From CAYNLG01 sp964397995 (GTDB taxonomy: Bacteria > Planctomycetota > Phycisphaerae > FEN-1346): 64,000 nt of DNA. Positions 40,131 through 49,311 of this stretch are shown piece by piece. The position numbers were made by a program, and so were the translations under genes. Under the pieces are notes generated by a model that worked only from the letters and a program-made list of their open reading frames with translations, was not told where the DNA came from and searched no databases. Within the stretch, counting starts at the first letter, position 1. Each line of letters opens with the position of its first letter. The stretch lies in NCBI GenBank assembly GCA_964397995.1, contig CAYNLG010000009.1:3870-67869 (forward strand), read 5' to 3'.

Positions 40131-41387
40131 GTGCCGGCCGTCATCCTCAGCATCGGCAGCGAACTGGTCTCGGGCCTGCGGCTTGACACGCACGCCCGCG
40201 ATCTCGCCCGGACGCTCCGCCGCCTGGGCATCGACGTCGTCCGCCACGAGACCCTCGACGACGACATCGCCGCCATCGCCGACGCCTTCACGCGCGGCGC
40301 CGCGAGCGCCGAGGTCGTCCTCGCCACCGGCGGCCTCGGCCCGACGCCCGACGACGTCACCCGAGACGGCCTCGCCCGGGCCATGAACGCCGACCTGGAG
40401 GCGCACCCGGAGGCGCGGCGGCTTGTGGACGCGTGGGCGGCGTCGCGGGGCCGGACGCTCAGCGGCTCGAACCTCCGCCAGGCGGTGCTCCCGCGCGGCG
40501 CCGAGCCGATTCCGAATCCCGTCGGCTCCGCCCCCGGCATCCGCACCCGCCTCGGCCGCGCCGACGTCTTCTGCATGCCCGGCGTGCCCGACGAGATGCG
40601 CCGCATGCTCCGTGACCAGGTCCTGCCGCACCTCGAGGTCGGCCACGGCGCCGTCGTCCGCGTCCGGACCGTCCGGACCTTCGGCCTGCCGGAGTCGCAG
40701 GTGGGCGAGCGGCTGTCGGACCTGATGGCGCGCGGGCGGCGGCCGCAGGTCGCCACCGCCTGCCACGTCGGCCGGATCGACATCCACATCCACGCCGCCG
40801 GCCTGGAGACCGAGGTCGAGCGGCTGCTGGAGGCGGACGCGGCCGAGGTCCGCCGCCGCCTCGGCGACGTCTGCTACGCCGAGGGCGAGACGTCCATGGA
40901 AGCCGTCGTGGCCGAGCGGCTGGCGGCGACCGGCGCCACGCTGGCCGTGGCCGAGTCGTGTACGGGCGGCTTGGTGGCGGCGGCGCTGGTCAGCGTGCCC
41001 GGCATGTCGGCCCACCTGCTCGAGGCCGTCGTCGCCTACGCCGATGAGGCCAAGACCCGGCGCCTCGATGTGCCGGCCGACGTGATTGCCGCCGAGGGCG
41101 CCGTCAGCGAGGCCGTCGCCAGGGCCATGGCCGAGGGCGCGCGCCGCCAGGCGGACGCCGACCTGGCCGTCGCCGTCACGGGCATCGCCGGCCCGGGAGG
41201 CGGCACGGAGGCCAAGCCCGTCGGGCTCGTCTGGTTCGCCATCGTCGATGCCGCGGGCACGGAGGCCGCGCGGCACGTCTTCCCGGGCGGCCGGCAGGGC
41301 GTCCGCGAGCGGGCGACGCTCATGGCGCTGAACCTGGTCCGGCTGCGGCTGAGTGACGGCGGGGCGGGGGGGCTGGATGGGCCTTGA
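40131..41387 (+). CDS. cinA: CinA-like protein (NMN amidohydrolase / ADP-ribose pyrophosphatase)
   Basis: The 418-residue protein has an N-terminal MoCF/COG1058 domain (LSIGSELVSGLRLDTH, LATGGLGPTPDDVTRDGLA, FCMPGVPDEM) and a C-terminal PncC domain (VAESCTGGLVAAALVSVPG, VTGIAGPGGGTEAKPVG) with the catalytic Ser. The two activities recycle pyridine nucleotides by deamidating NMN and hydrolysing ADP-ribose. Start is GTG 40131, 9 bases after ychF. The two genes are probably on one transcript. Confidence 0.93.
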   Translation: MPAVILSIGSELVSGLRLDTHARDLARTLRRLGIDVVRHETLDDDIAAIADAFTRGAASAEVVLATGGLGPTPDDVTRDGLARAMNADLEAHPEARRLVDAWAASRGRTLSGSNLRQAVLPRGAEPIPNPVGSAPGIRTRLGRADVFCMPGVPDEMRRMLRDQVLPHLEVGHGAVVRVRTVRTFGLPESQVGERLSDLMARGRRPQVATACHVGRIDIHIHAAGLETEVERLLEADAAEVRRRLGDVCYAEGETSMEAVVAERLAATGATLAVAESCTGGLVAAALVSVPGMSAHLLEAVVAYADEAKTRRLDVPADVIAAEGAVSEAVARAMAEGARRQADADLAVAVTGIAGPGGGTEAKPVGLVWFAIVDAAGTEAARHVFPGGRQGVRERATLMALNLVRLRLSDGGAGGLDGP

Positions 41388-41547
41388 AAGGAAGTGTCAG
41401 GTTGCGGACCTGCCCGCGGCGGGCATGGGCCTGGCGCGCCCTTTTCGCCGGGCCGCTTGCCGGCCCGCGTGTCGGCTGCCGTTGGCTTTGTGCCCCTGCA
41501 CCACGGGCGACCATGCCAGTCGTCCCGCGTGGCTCAGCAGACGGAGG

Positions 41548-41799
41548 TCAAAGCCGGTCCCGGATGAAAATCTCACGAATCTCGCGGAGCGTGTACCGCC
41601 GCTTCAGGTCCTGGATGAGGCGAATGCGGCGGACGGCGGCCTCGTCAAAGAGGCGATGGCCCCCGGGCGTCCGGGTGGCTTCCGACAGGAGCCCGTACAT
41701 GCAATACGAACTGACCACCTGCCGCGAGACGCCGGCCTTCTCCGCGATCTCGCTGATGCGGAGTAGCGGCTGCTCGGGCTGGGTCGGGTCCGGCGGCAT
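41548..41799 (-). CDS. Small MerR-family regulator
   Basis: The 83-residue protein is almost only a MerR winged-helix domain: LRISEIAEKAGVSRQVVSSY, then GHRLFDEAAVRRIRLIQDLK and TLREIREIF. There is no C-terminal effector-binding domain or metal Cys. ATG 41799 is used because the longer frame enters the ECF gene's leader. It is divergent from the ECF sigma factor 212 bases away and might control that intergenic region. Its DNA target and signal are unknown. Confidence 0.85.
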   Translation of the reverse strand: MPPDPTQPEQPLLRISEIAEKAGVSRQVVSSYCMYGLLSEATRTPGGHRLFDEAAVRRIRLIQDLKRRYTLREIREIFIRDRL

Positions 41800-42011
41800 G
41801 GCGAAGCCCCCTATAGGGCATACATCGGGCCCGCCGAAACGGCGACTTGAGGCATTCGCCGCCGACCCCCGCCGGGCAACCCCGTGCGGCAAAGCGGGAT
41901 TTTCTGGTGGCGAACCGCTTCGTGGCCTCGTATCACATAACGAACGGGGCAAAGCAGGGGGGCGGGCTGCAGTCTCCCGAACCTGAAGTGTCCCGAAGCA
42001 GCGGAGGGCCC

Positions 42012-42668
42012 ATGGGCAAGGCCATTGCCGCAACCGCCGCGGCCATCGCCGGCGCACGCCAGCGAGCCGCGCAGGACTACGACGTTCAACTGATGCTCGC
42101 CTTCCAGCGGGGCGACGAAGTCGCGTTCCAGGAACTCGTCGAGCGCAATCATTCCCGGGTCATCGGCCTCGTCTATCGGTTCATCGGCGACTCCGCCGAC
42201 GCTGAAGACTTGGCCCAGGAGGTCTTCCTCCGTATCTACCGGGCCCGCGCGTCGTACAAGCCGACCGCCAAGTTTTCGACGTGGATGTTCCGGATTGCGG
42301 CCAACGTGAGCCTGAACGCGCTGCGGGCCCGTTCCAATCGGAAGGACGACGTCTCCATCGAGCAGCTTGCCCGGTCTCACGACGGGCCCCAGACGCTGCC
42401 CGACCCCGACAGCCGGGCCCCCGACTTCAACCTCAACCGCACCGAGCTCCAGGACAAGGTTCGCGAGGCCGTCGGCGAACTGCCCGAGAAGCAGCAGGTG
42501 GCTGTCGTCCTCAACAAGTACGAGGGCATGAGCTACGCCGACATCGCCGACACCCTCGGGTGCAGCACCATGGCCGTCAAGAGCCTGCTGGCCCGGGCCC
42601 GCGAGAACCTGAAGAACCAGTTGCTGCTCTACCTGAAGACCGGCCGCGAGCGCCAGCCCATCGGCTAG
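42012..42668 (+). CDS. ECF-type RNA polymerase sigma factor
   Basis: The 218-residue sigma factor has region 2 (LVYRFIGDSADAEDLAQEVF, then FSTWMFRIAANVSLN) and region 4 (LPEKQQVAVVLNKYEGMSYA, CSTMAVKSLLARARENLK). Region 1.1 and 3 are absent, as in the ECF group. ATG 42012 is preceded by GCGGAGGGCC. The next gene encodes a zinc-finger anti-sigma-like protein, the standard partner. Direct targets are unknown; autoregulation is usual for such pairs. Confidence 0.94.
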   Translation: MGKAIAATAAAIAGARQRAAQDYDVQLMLAFQRGDEVAFQELVERNHSRVIGLVYRFIGDSADAEDLAQEVFLRIYRARASYKPTAKFSTWMFRIAANVSLNALRARSNRKDDVSIEQLARSHDGPQTLPDPDSRAPDFNLNRTELQDKVREAVGELPEKQQVAVVLNKYEGMSYADIADTLGCSTMAVKSLLARARENLKNQLLLYLKTGRERQPIG

Positions 42669-42760
42669 CCCGGCGCGGTCCCGTCCGCGTCGGCCCTTTT
42701 CCGCGGAACTCCCGCCCGCGCCCTCCGTTCAAAGAGGCGGACCCCCTTTCAGGGCGACCT

Positions 42761-43276
42761 ATGGGCAAGAGCGTCTGCAGCTGGGTACGGAGCGTGCTGG
42801 CCGCCTACCTCGACGGCGAACTCAAGCCGTCGGCCGCCCAGGCCGTGCGCCGCCACCTGGAGGGGTGCGAGTCGTGCCGGGCCGAGCTGCGGCTGCTGAA
42901 GGACACGTGGTCGCTGCTGGACGAGGCGGAGACGCCGCCCGTCCGCGCGGGGTTCACCTCGCGGATGATGGCCCGCGTGGTCGAGGAAAAGGACATCCTG
43001 CGGTTGGAAGCCCGCCTGCGGCCGCACCGGACGCGGCGGCGGGTGATGGCCGGCGTTCTGGGCGTCGCCGCCGGACTTCTCCTGGGGCTGCTGCTCTTCA
43101 CCTGGACGGGCCTGACGGCCGAGCCGGGCAGCCCCGTGGAACGCGAGGTGAGCGACCACCTGACGTTCCTCGAGGACGCCGAGTTGATGGACGAGATGGC
43201 CGTGGTGGCCTTGATGGAAGACCTCGTGGCCGAGGCGGACGAGGTGTCCGACCCGCTCGAGGGTGAGGGAAGCTGA
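42761..43276 (+). CDS. Zinc-finger transmembrane anti-sigma factor
   Basis: The 171-residue protein has an N-terminal zf-HC2/ASD motif (LAAYLDGELKPSAAQAVRRH followed by LEGCESC), which binds zinc and the sigma factor. One membrane helix follows (MAGVLGVAAGLLLGLLLFTW, about 86-106), and the last 60 residues are acidic and face outside. The arrangement suggests that an envelope signal releases the upstream ECF sigma factor. It overlaps or abuts the next small gene. Confidence 0.88.
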   Translation: MGKSVCSWVRSVLAAYLDGELKPSAAQAVRRHLEGCESCRAELRLLKDTWSLLDEAETPPVRAGFTSRMMARVVEEKDILRLEARLRPHRTRRRVMAGVLGVAAGLLLGLLLFTWTGLTAEPGSPVEREVSDHLTFLEDAELMDEMAVVALMEDLVAEADEVSDPLEGEGS

Positions 43277-43277
43277 C

Positions 43278-43826
43278 GTGGACGCTCGCCGCGAAGAACT
43301 TCGACGCCTGCTCTACCGCCGTCGGCGGATGCGGTTGCTGGCCGTGTGCGTCGGGACGGCCTTGGTGTGCGGGCTGGCGGCGGCAATGGTCGCGCCGGAG
43401 GTGCTGATCGGCGGGGAGACGCGGGTGCGTGCGGCCCCCGCGGCCGAGGCCGCCGGAGCCGAGGCCGCACCGGCCCCGGGTCTGCTGCACCTGGAGGACC
43501 ACGTGCGGCTGGACCCGCGCGAGGTCCGCTTCAACAACCACCGCTGGACGGCGCTGCCCGAGAAGGCCCGCCGCGCCTACCTGGAGCGGTACTGGCGTCT
43601 GGCGGAGCTGGACGAGCCCGAACGGGACGCCCTCTTCCAGCAGTACCGCGAGTTCCGCGACGCGCCGAAAGCGACGCGCGACCGCCTCCGACGCCGCGCC
43701 AAGGCTCTGGCCGCGTTCGTCGAGACGCTCAGCCCGCAGGACCAGGCCGTGCTGGAGAGCCTCCCGCCGGAGGAGCGGGCCGCGAAGCTGATCGAACTCT
43801 GGCAGGCCCGACGCGACGCCTGGTAG
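43278..43826 (+). CDS. Membrane-anchored DUF3106-like protein
   Basis: The 182-residue product (GTG 43278 after GAGGGAAG; an in-frame GTG at 43263 would overlap the anti-sigma gene) has one membrane helix (MRLLAVCVGTALVCGLAAAM) and an extracytoplasmic helical domain. That domain (LPEKARRAYLERYWRLAELD, DALFQQYREFRD) matches the pattern of DUF3106 and related Spy-like helical proteins. It is the third gene of the sigma/anti-sigma unit and may help sense the envelope signal. Function unknown. Confidence 0.7.
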   Translation: MDARREELRRLLYRRRRMRLLAVCVGTALVCGLAAAMVAPEVLIGGETRVRAAPAAEAAGAEAAPAPGLLHLEDHVRLDPREVRFNNHRWTALPEKARRAYLERYWRLAELDEPERDALFQQYREFRDAPKATRDRLRRRAKALAAFVETLSPQDQAVLESLPPEERAAKLIELWQARRDAW

Positions 43827-43883
43827 TCCCGGGCGCCTTCCCCCCCCCGCGGAAACCCGTCGCCGCCCGGCGTACGCGCCGGC

Positions 43884-44999
43884 TCAGTACGGCCCGACGC
43901 GGCCTTCGAGCACCCAGTCCTCGCCGATCGCGTCCACCTGGACGTCCAGCACGGGCCACGCCTCGGCGAGCGCGCGCCCGTCGGGGCCCGCCACCGGCCC
44001 GAGGGCCCCGGCCGCCCCGAGAATCTTCGGGGCCATGAAGACCAGCACGCGGTCGACACAGCCGGCGGTGAAAAACGAGCCGAAGACCCGGGCGCCGCCC
44101 TCGACCATGACCCGCGACATGCCCCGCGCGCCCAGGTCGTCGAGCACCGCCCCCGGCGAGACGCCGGCGGTGTCGGCCTCGACGCCCAGGACCTCGCAGC
44201 CGGCCTTCCGCAGCGCGGCCGCGCGGGCGTGCTCGGCCTCGCCGGGCCGCGTGTAGACCAAGACCGGCACGTCGCGGGCCGAGGCCGCCGGTTCGGCGCC
44301 GGGGTCCAGGACGAGCCCGTCGTCGAGGATGACCCGCGCCGGCTGGCCGCGCTCCGGCAGCGGCGCCACGTGCCGCACCGTCAGCGACGGCCGGTCCGCC
44401 CGGGCCGTCCCCGCGCCGACAAGGACGGCGTCCGCGATGCGGCGCACCTCGTGGACGCGGCGGCGGGCGGCCGCGCCGGTGATCCAACGGCTGTCGCCGG
44501 CGGCCGTGGCAATCCGCCCGTCCAGCGTCATGGCCCACTTCGCGACGACGAGGGGGCGGCCGGTGGCCTGGCGCTTGAGGTAGGCGGCATTGAGGTGCCG
44601 GGCCTCCTCGCCCAAGAGCCCCACCTCGGCCGTCACTCCCGCCTCGCGCAGCCGCCGCGTCCCACCCCCAGCCACCCGCGGAAAGGGGTCCTCCGTGGCG
44701 GCCACCACCCGCGCGACCCCGGCGGCCAGGATGGCGTCGGTGCAGGGCGGCGTCTTGCCGTGGTGGCAGCAGGGCTCGAGCGTCACGTACAGGGTGGCGC
44801 CGCGCGCGGCCTTGCCAGCGGCGTGGAGGGCGACGACCTCGGCGTGCGGCCCGCCGAACCGGGCGTGGAACCCCTCGCCGATGATCCGCCCGTCGCGCAC
44901 CACCACGCACCCGACGACCGGGTTCGGCTCGACCCGCCCCAGCCCGCCGGCCGCCAGCCGCAGCGCCCGCTGCATCATCGCCCGGTCATCCGCCTGCAC
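43884..44999 (-). CDS. ribD: Bifunctional riboflavin biosynthesis deaminase/reductase
   Basis: RibD (371 residues) deaminates and then reduces the pyrimidine intermediate of riboflavin synthesis. The deaminase zinc site is PHAEVVAL with PCCHHGKTPPC. The reductase part shows VAKWAMTLDGRIAT, SRWITG and MVEGGARVFGSFF. GTG 44999 is preferred because GGGAGGG lies just upstream; a GTG/ATG choice further out overlaps lspA more. It overlaps lspA by 14 bases, so it is the last gene of the dksA-lspA-ribD unit. ribE, ribBA and ribH are elsewhere. Confidence 0.94.
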   Translation of the reverse strand: MQADDRAMMQRALRLAAGGLGRVEPNPVVGCVVVRDGRIIGEGFHARFGGPHAEVVALHAAGKAARGATLYVTLEPCCHHGKTPPCTDAILAAGVARVVAATEDPFPRVAGGGTRRLREAGVTAEVGLLGEEARHLNAAYLKRQATGRPLVVAKWAMTLDGRIATAAGDSRWITGAAARRRVHEVRRIADAVLVGAGTARADRPSLTVRHVAPLPERGQPARVILDDGLVLDPGAEPAASARDVPVLVYTRPGEAEHARAAALRKAGCEVLGVEADTAGVSPGAVLDDLGARGMSRVMVEGGARVFGSFFTAGCVDRVLVFMAPKILGAAGALGPVAGPDGRALAEAWPVLDVQVDAIGEDWVLEGRVGPY

Positions 45000-45597
45000 G
45001 GGAGCCCTCCCGGTCGGCCTCGGCGGCCGGTTGCTTCGGCGCAAAGAGCAGCGCGGCCGCCAGCCCTGCCACCCCGACCACCAGGAACACGTCGGCCGCG
45101 TTGAAGACGTACGGCCAGGCGAGGGTGTGCCCCAGGACGGTCGGCTGCCATGTGATCTGCAGGAAATCCCGAACCACGCCGTAGACGAGCCGGTCGTAGA
45201 GGTTGCCCAGCGCCCCGGCCAGGATCAGCCCGCACATGACATGCGTCCACCGATGGCGCGGGAGGCTCGAGGCGAACAGGTAGACGATCAGCCCGCACGT
45301 TACGAGGGTGAGCAGGGCGGTGAAGACGCGGCCGGCGACGTGGCCGAGGCCCAGAAGGCCCACGACGTCAAAGCCGAAGACGACGCCCGGGTTCTCGCTT
45401 GTCACGAACCGGAAGATGCCGGGCAGCAGGATACGAGTGCCGCCGAACCCGTCCCCCGCGGGGGGCGCGCCGAGCAGCCGGAAGGCCGCTTCTTTGGAAG
45501 CCAGGTCCAGGGCCAAGCCGAGGCCGACGGTGATCCAGAGCCGCAGATGGCTGGGCCGGTGGCCTAGAGCAAGCCCTTTTCCTCTTGGCGTTTGCAT
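44986..45597 (-). CDS. lspA: Lipoprotein signal peptidase
   Basis: LspA (203 residues) cleaves the signal peptide of diacylglyceryl-modified prolipoproteins. The two catalytic aspartates are in GALGNLYDRL (D135) and FNAADVFLVVG (D169). Four hydrophobic segments fit the family. ATG 45597 overlaps the end of dksA by 34 bases. The window encodes at least two lipoprotein candidates (33145 and 46173) that would be substrates. Confidence 0.93.
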   Translation of the reverse strand: MQTPRGKGLALGHRPSHLRLWITVGLGLALDLASKEAAFRLLGAPPAGDGFGGTRILLPGIFRFVTSENPGVVFGFDVVGLLGLGHVAGRVFTALLTLVTCGLIVYLFASSLPRHRWTHVMCGLILAGALGNLYDRLVYGVVRDFLQITWQPTVLGHTLAWPYVFNAADVFLVVGVAGLAAALLFAPKQPAAEADREGSRAGG

Positions 45598-45941
45598 TCG
45601 ATGCAGAACTTCGCGTGGGGCTTGGCCTTCAGGCGGGCCTTCGGGATGGCCCCTTCGCACGCGACGCACTGGCCGTACTGCTTGTTCTCGATGCGCTCGA
45701 GGGCCTCGTCGATCTCCTGGAGGGTGGCCTGCTCGGTCTCGATCAGCCCGAGCGTGAACTCCTGCTCGTAGTTATCCGAGCCGATGTCGGCCATGTCAAG
45801 CGGCATCTTCGACAGGTCGCCGGAGGCGTCCTGCCGGTTCTTCTCCAAGGCCGCCCGCTCCAGGGCCGTCACGTCGCCCATGAGCATCCGGCGCTTCTGG
45901 AGGAGCACTTTCTTGAACTGCTCAAGCTCTCGTGCCCGCAT
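45564..45941 (-). CDS. DksA/TraR-family zinc-finger protein
   Basis: The 125-residue protein has an N-terminal helical part and a C-terminal zinc finger with C92, C95, C113 and C116 (QCVACEGAIP, FCIECKRQEE). Family members bind the RNA polymerase secondary channel and modulate transcription with ppGpp. The E. coli DksA coiled-coil tip DxxDxA is not clearly present, so activity may differ. It leads the dksA-lspA-ribD operon and has its own strong promoter. It could also be a TraR-like or YocK-type general protein. Confidence 0.9.
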   Translation of the reverse strand: MRARELEQFKKVLLQKRRMLMGDVTALERAALEKNRQDASGDLSKMPLDMADIGSDNYEQEFTLGLIETEQATLQEIDEALERIENKQYGQCVACEGAIPKARLKAKPHAKFCIECKRQEEKGLL

Positions 45942-45992
45942 CGCTCATTCCCTTCTTCACGGTTACGCCTGACGGTCTTGCTGAAGCGCAGC

Positions 45993-46021
45993 AGTATAGG
46001 GCCGGTCGGGGGGTCTGTCAA
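45993..46021 (-). promoter_or_regulatory. Sigma70-like promoter for dksA-lspA-ribD
   Basis: On the minus strand TTGACA (46021-46016) and TATACT (45998-45993) are 17 bp apart, 52 bp upstream of dksA. Confidence 0.75.
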
Positions 46022-46090
46022 GCCGGTAACGGCCCCTCGGGGCCAACCCCTACGGCCCCCCCAAACGGCCTCGCAAAGCCCCCTGCGGCC

Positions 46091-46119
46091 TTGCCCGGGG
46101 CTTTCCCGGACCGTACACT
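46091..46119 (+). promoter_or_regulatory. Sigma70-like promoter for the esterase lipoprotein
   Basis: TTGCCC at 46091-46096 and TACACT at 46114-46119 are 17 bp apart, 54 bp before the GTG at 46173. Confidence 0.6.
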
Positions 46120-46172
46120 TAACCCGTTTCCGCGGCGCTGGCGGCACGTTTGAAACCGGTAGGGACAGGCGC

Positions 46173-47219
46173 GTGAGGCAGATCAGGCGAAGAAAGCGAG
46201 CCGGGGTCGCGCTGGCCGCGACCCTGGTACTGGCGGTGGTGGGTGGCATGGGGTGCGAGCCCCAGACCTTGCGGACCCCCGGCAACGACGCGGGCCCGCC
46301 CGTCGGCAAGATCGACTTCCTGAAGGACCCCGCGACCGGCCGCACCTACCACCTGTACGTGCCGACCACCTACACCCCCAAGCGGCGGTACCCGCTGGTC
46401 ATCACCGCCCACGGGACATTCCCCTTCGACCATGCCGCCGGCCAGCGCGACCGCTGGGTCGGCGTGGCCGAGCGCCACGGCCTGATCGTCTGTGCCCCGG
46501 ACTTCGACGCCGCCACCGGCCTCCTTGGCGTGCCCGAGGACCGGCCCGCGCCGGAGCTGCTGCGCGACGAGAAGGCGGTCCTCCACATCCTCGATGCGCT
46601 TCAGGCCCGGTACCGGATCGACCCGGACGCCGTCATGATCACGGGCTGGTCGGCCGGCGGGTACCCGGCCCACTTCATTGGGCTCCGTCACCCCGACCGG
46701 TTCCGCTGCATCGTCGGCCGCACCGCCAACTTCAGCCCGCACCTGGTGACGGACGCGACGGCCCGGCGGGCGCGGCACCTGCACGTGTACGTGTACTTCG
46801 GGGAGGGCGACCTGCCCGGGTTCGACGCCATGAACCGCCAGGCCAACGCCTGGTACACCCTCCGCCAGTTCCCCAACTTCGAAATCCGCCGCATGCCCGG
46901 CGGCCACGACCCCAGCCCCGTGGAGGCGGCCCGGTACTTCCTGAAGCTGATCGGCCGGTGGCCGGCCGTCGGCATCCGCGCCTCGCGCCCCGCGGGGGCC
47001 GACCCGCGGACCGTCCGCCTGCGGGCCCTCGTCCGCGACCCCGACAGCCCCGGCAACCGGGTCGACTCGATCCTGTGGCAACTGGGCGACGAGACGGTCG
47101 ACCTGGGCGCGACCGTCCTGCACACCTACCCCGGGCCGGGCGTGTACAACGTCTTCCTGACGGTCGTCGACCTGGACGGGCGCCGCGAATACGCGCAGGC
47201 GTGGCTGAAGATAGACTGA
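46173..47219 (+). CDS. Alpha/beta-hydrolase lipoprotein (PHB-depolymerase-like esterase)
   Basis: The 348-residue product starts at GTG 46173 and has a lipobox VVGGMGC (Cys27). The hydrolase part shows YPLVITAHGTFPFD as oxyanion strand, nucleophile S160 in TGWSAGGYPAHF, and a likely catalytic His in MPGGHDPSP. This fits the polyhydroxybutyrate depolymerase/feruloyl-esterase-like group. The last 85 residues form a PKD-like beta domain (LWQLGDETVDLGATVLHTYP). It is probably anchored to a membrane and faces the periplasm. Substrate unknown. Confidence 0.82.
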   Translation: MRQIRRRKRAGVALAATLVLAVVGGMGCEPQTLRTPGNDAGPPVGKIDFLKDPATGRTYHLYVPTTYTPKRRYPLVITAHGTFPFDHAAGQRDRWVGVAERHGLIVCAPDFDAATGLLGVPEDRPAPELLRDEKAVLHILDALQARYRIDPDAVMITGWSAGGYPAHFIGLRHPDRFRCIVGRTANFSPHLVTDATARRARHLHVYVYFGEGDLPGFDAMNRQANAWYTLRQFPNFEIRRMPGGHDPSPVEAARYFLKLIGRWPAVGIRASRPAGADPRTVRLRALVRDPDSPGNRVDSILWQLGDETVDLGATVLHTYPGPGVYNVFLTVVDLDGRREYAQAWLKID

Positions 47220-47262
47220 AGGGTGACGGTCTGCCTCGCCGGTCGCGTGCCGCGGCCCCCCG

Positions 47263-49092
47263 TCAGGGCGCCATCACCTCGAGCGCCGTGTGCACGTTCC
47301 CGAACGGGGCGCTCACCTGGATGCCCGCCACCCGGTCGCGGACCCGCTCGACCGATTCCCGCGCGATGGCGATGCCTTCCTGCCGCTGGGCCTCGCGGTC
47401 GTCGTGGGCGGCCATGCGGTCCATGATCTCGTCCGGCACCGTGACGCCGGGCACCTCGTTCTTCATGAACGTGGCGTTGCGGAGGCTGGCCAGCGGCCAG
47501 ACGCCCGCCAGCACCGGCAGGTGGCAGTCGGCCACCCGGTCCAGGAAGCGGAGCAGGGCGTCCGGGTCGAAGACGGGCTGGGTGATGGCGAACTCGGCGC
47601 CGGCCTCGGCCTTCTCGCGGAAGCGGCGCATCTCGCGGTCGAGGTCGATCGCGCTCGGGTCGGCCCCCACGCCCATCACGGCCGCCGTCGGCGGGTCGAT
47701 GGCCTGGCCCCCGATGTCCGCCCCCCGGTTCAGCCGCGCCTGGTAGCCCACCATGCCGATCGAGTCGGCGTCGAAGACGCCGCTCGCGAACGGATAGCGC
47801 CCCAGCTTCGGCGGGTCGCCCGTCACGAAGAGCAGGTTCCGGATGTTCGTGGCGGCACAGGCGAGCAGGTCGGCCTGCATGCCGATCAGGTTCCGGTCGC
47901 GGCAGCAGAAGTGGAGGATCGGCTCGATATGGGCCGCCTCCAGCAGGCGGATGGCCGTGACCAGCGGCGAGATGCGCGAGCTCGCCCGCGGGCCGTCCGG
48001 CACGTTGATCGCGTCCACCCCATGCCGGTGCAGGATCCGCGCCTTCTCGACGATGTCCGTCAGGTCGTGGCCGCGCGGCGGCACGAGTTCCACCGTCTGG
48101 ACCCACTGGCGGTGGGCGAGGTGCCAGCCGAGGCGCGACCGCTCGGCCAGCGGCATCGGCTCCTTCAGTTCGCAGGCCTCGCCAAGGGTCTCCGCGGCCG
48201 TGACGCGCCGGCGCGTCAGGGGCTTGATCGTCTGGCCGATCACGCGGATGTGCTCCGGCGTCGTGCCGCAGCAGCCCCCCACGCCGACGATGCCCAGGTC
48301 CACGTACCGCTTGGCGTACTCCGCCAGGTACTCCGGCGAGCACATGTAGATCATGCGGCCGCCCACCTCGCGGGGGGCCCCGGCGTTCGGGTAGACGAAG
48401 ACGGGCAGGTCGGTCAGCTTCGTCACCTGCTCCACCGCGCCGAGAAGGGCGTCCGGGCCGGCGCCGCAGTTCATGCCCCAGCCGACGGGCCGCGGCCCCG
48501 CGGGGTCAAGCGGCGCGACCATCGCCTTCAGCGGCTCCCCGGCCGCCGACTCGGTGTCCTCGAAGACCGTGAACGAGATCGCGAACGGGTGATCGACGCC
48601 GCGTATTGCCCGGGCGCACCGGTCGATCATCGGCCGGTCGCGCTGGGTCTCGAAGAGGACCACGTCCACGCCCGCCTCGGCGAGGATCCGGGCCTGCTCG
48701 TGCAGCACCTCGACGACGCCGGCCTCCTGCTCGGGCCGCTCCGGCAGGACCGGGCCGATGGACCCGGCCACGAAGACGCGGGCCTCGCTCGAGTCGGCCA
48801 CCTCCCGGGCGATCCGCACGGCCGCCCGGTTGATCTTCTCCAGCCGGTCGCCCAGCCCGAACGGGGCGAGGGCCTGGCGGTTGGCCCCGAAGGTGTTGGT
48901 GATAAGGACCTCGGCCCCGGCCTCCAGATACTCGGTGTGGATCTCGCGGACCAGGTCCGGCCGCGACAGGTTCAGCTCGTCGAAGCACTGGTTGACGAAG
49001 ACGTGCCGCCGGTAGATTTCCGTGCCCATGGCCCCGTCGAAGACGAGGATGCGGTGGCCCAGGGCGTCGGCGAACGTCTCGGGGGTCGGCAT
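47263..49092 (-). CDS. Homocysteine S-methyltransferase / methylenetetrahydrofolate reductase fusion
   Basis: The 609-residue protein has two domains. Residues 1-300 are a zinc-dependent homocysteine methyltransferase (LVFDGAMGTEIYRR, GMNCGAG and GGCCGTTPEH with the three zinc Cys). Residues about 315-609 are an MTHFR barrel (VELVPPRGHDLTDIVEKARI, LFVTGDPPKLGRYPFASGVF, AEFAITQPVFDPDAL). Related fusions (YitJ type) occur in many bacteria. It would make methionine from homocysteine and supply 5-methyl-THF. It is divergent from fhs. The cobalamin domains of MetH are absent. Confidence 0.93.
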   Translation of the reverse strand: MPTPETFADALGHRILVFDGAMGTEIYRRHVFVNQCFDELNLSRPDLVREIHTEYLEAGAEVLITNTFGANRQALAPFGLGDRLEKINRAAVRIAREVADSSEARVFVAGSIGPVLPERPEQEAGVVEVLHEQARILAEAGVDVVLFETQRDRPMIDRCARAIRGVDHPFAISFTVFEDTESAAGEPLKAMVAPLDPAGPRPVGWGMNCGAGPDALLGAVEQVTKLTDLPVFVYPNAGAPREVGGRMIYMCSPEYLAEYAKRYVDLGIVGVGGCCGTTPEHIRVIGQTIKPLTRRRVTAAETLGEACELKEPMPLAERSRLGWHLAHRQWVQTVELVPPRGHDLTDIVEKARILHRHGVDAINVPDGPRASSRISPLVTAIRLLEAAHIEPILHFCCRDRNLIGMQADLLACAATNIRNLLFVTGDPPKLGRYPFASGVFDADSIGMVGYQARLNRGADIGGQAIDPPTAAVMGVGADPSAIDLDREMRRFREKAEAGAEFAITQPVFDPDALLRFLDRVADCHLPVLAGVWPLASLRNATFMKNEVPGVTVPDEIMDRMAAHDDREAQRQEGIAIARESVERVRDRVAGIQVSAPFGNVHTALEVMAP

Positions 49093-49170
49093 GGTGGGCT
49101 CCGAAGAGGGTCGTGAGAGACGGCGGGCGCCGGCCTCCGGTCCGGGGGGCGCCCCGCCGCTTTTGGCCAA

Positions 49171-49199
49171 AGCTTAAGGCGGTCGCTTCACGATGTCAA
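49171..49199 (-). promoter_or_regulatory. Sigma70-like promoter for the methyltransferase/MTHFR gene
   Basis: On the minus strand TTGACA (49199-49194) and TAAGCT (49176-49171) are 17 bp apart, 78 bp upstream of the start. Confidence 0.55.
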
Positions 49200-49232
49200 G
49201 GTAAGCCGCGGTCCGCGCCGGGGCCCTGGCGC

Positions 49233-49262
49233 TTGACGCCCCCCGCCGCCGGCGCCTACAGT
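49233..49262 (+). promoter_or_regulatory. Sigma70-like promoter for fhs
   Basis: TTGACG at 49233-49238 and TACAGT at 49257-49262 are 18 bp apart, 49 bp before the fhs ATG. Confidence 0.6.
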
Positions 49263-49311
49263 GTCGGCCCGCCGGGGGCAGCGGTCCGGCCTCCGGCCCC
49301 AGGAGAGGTGC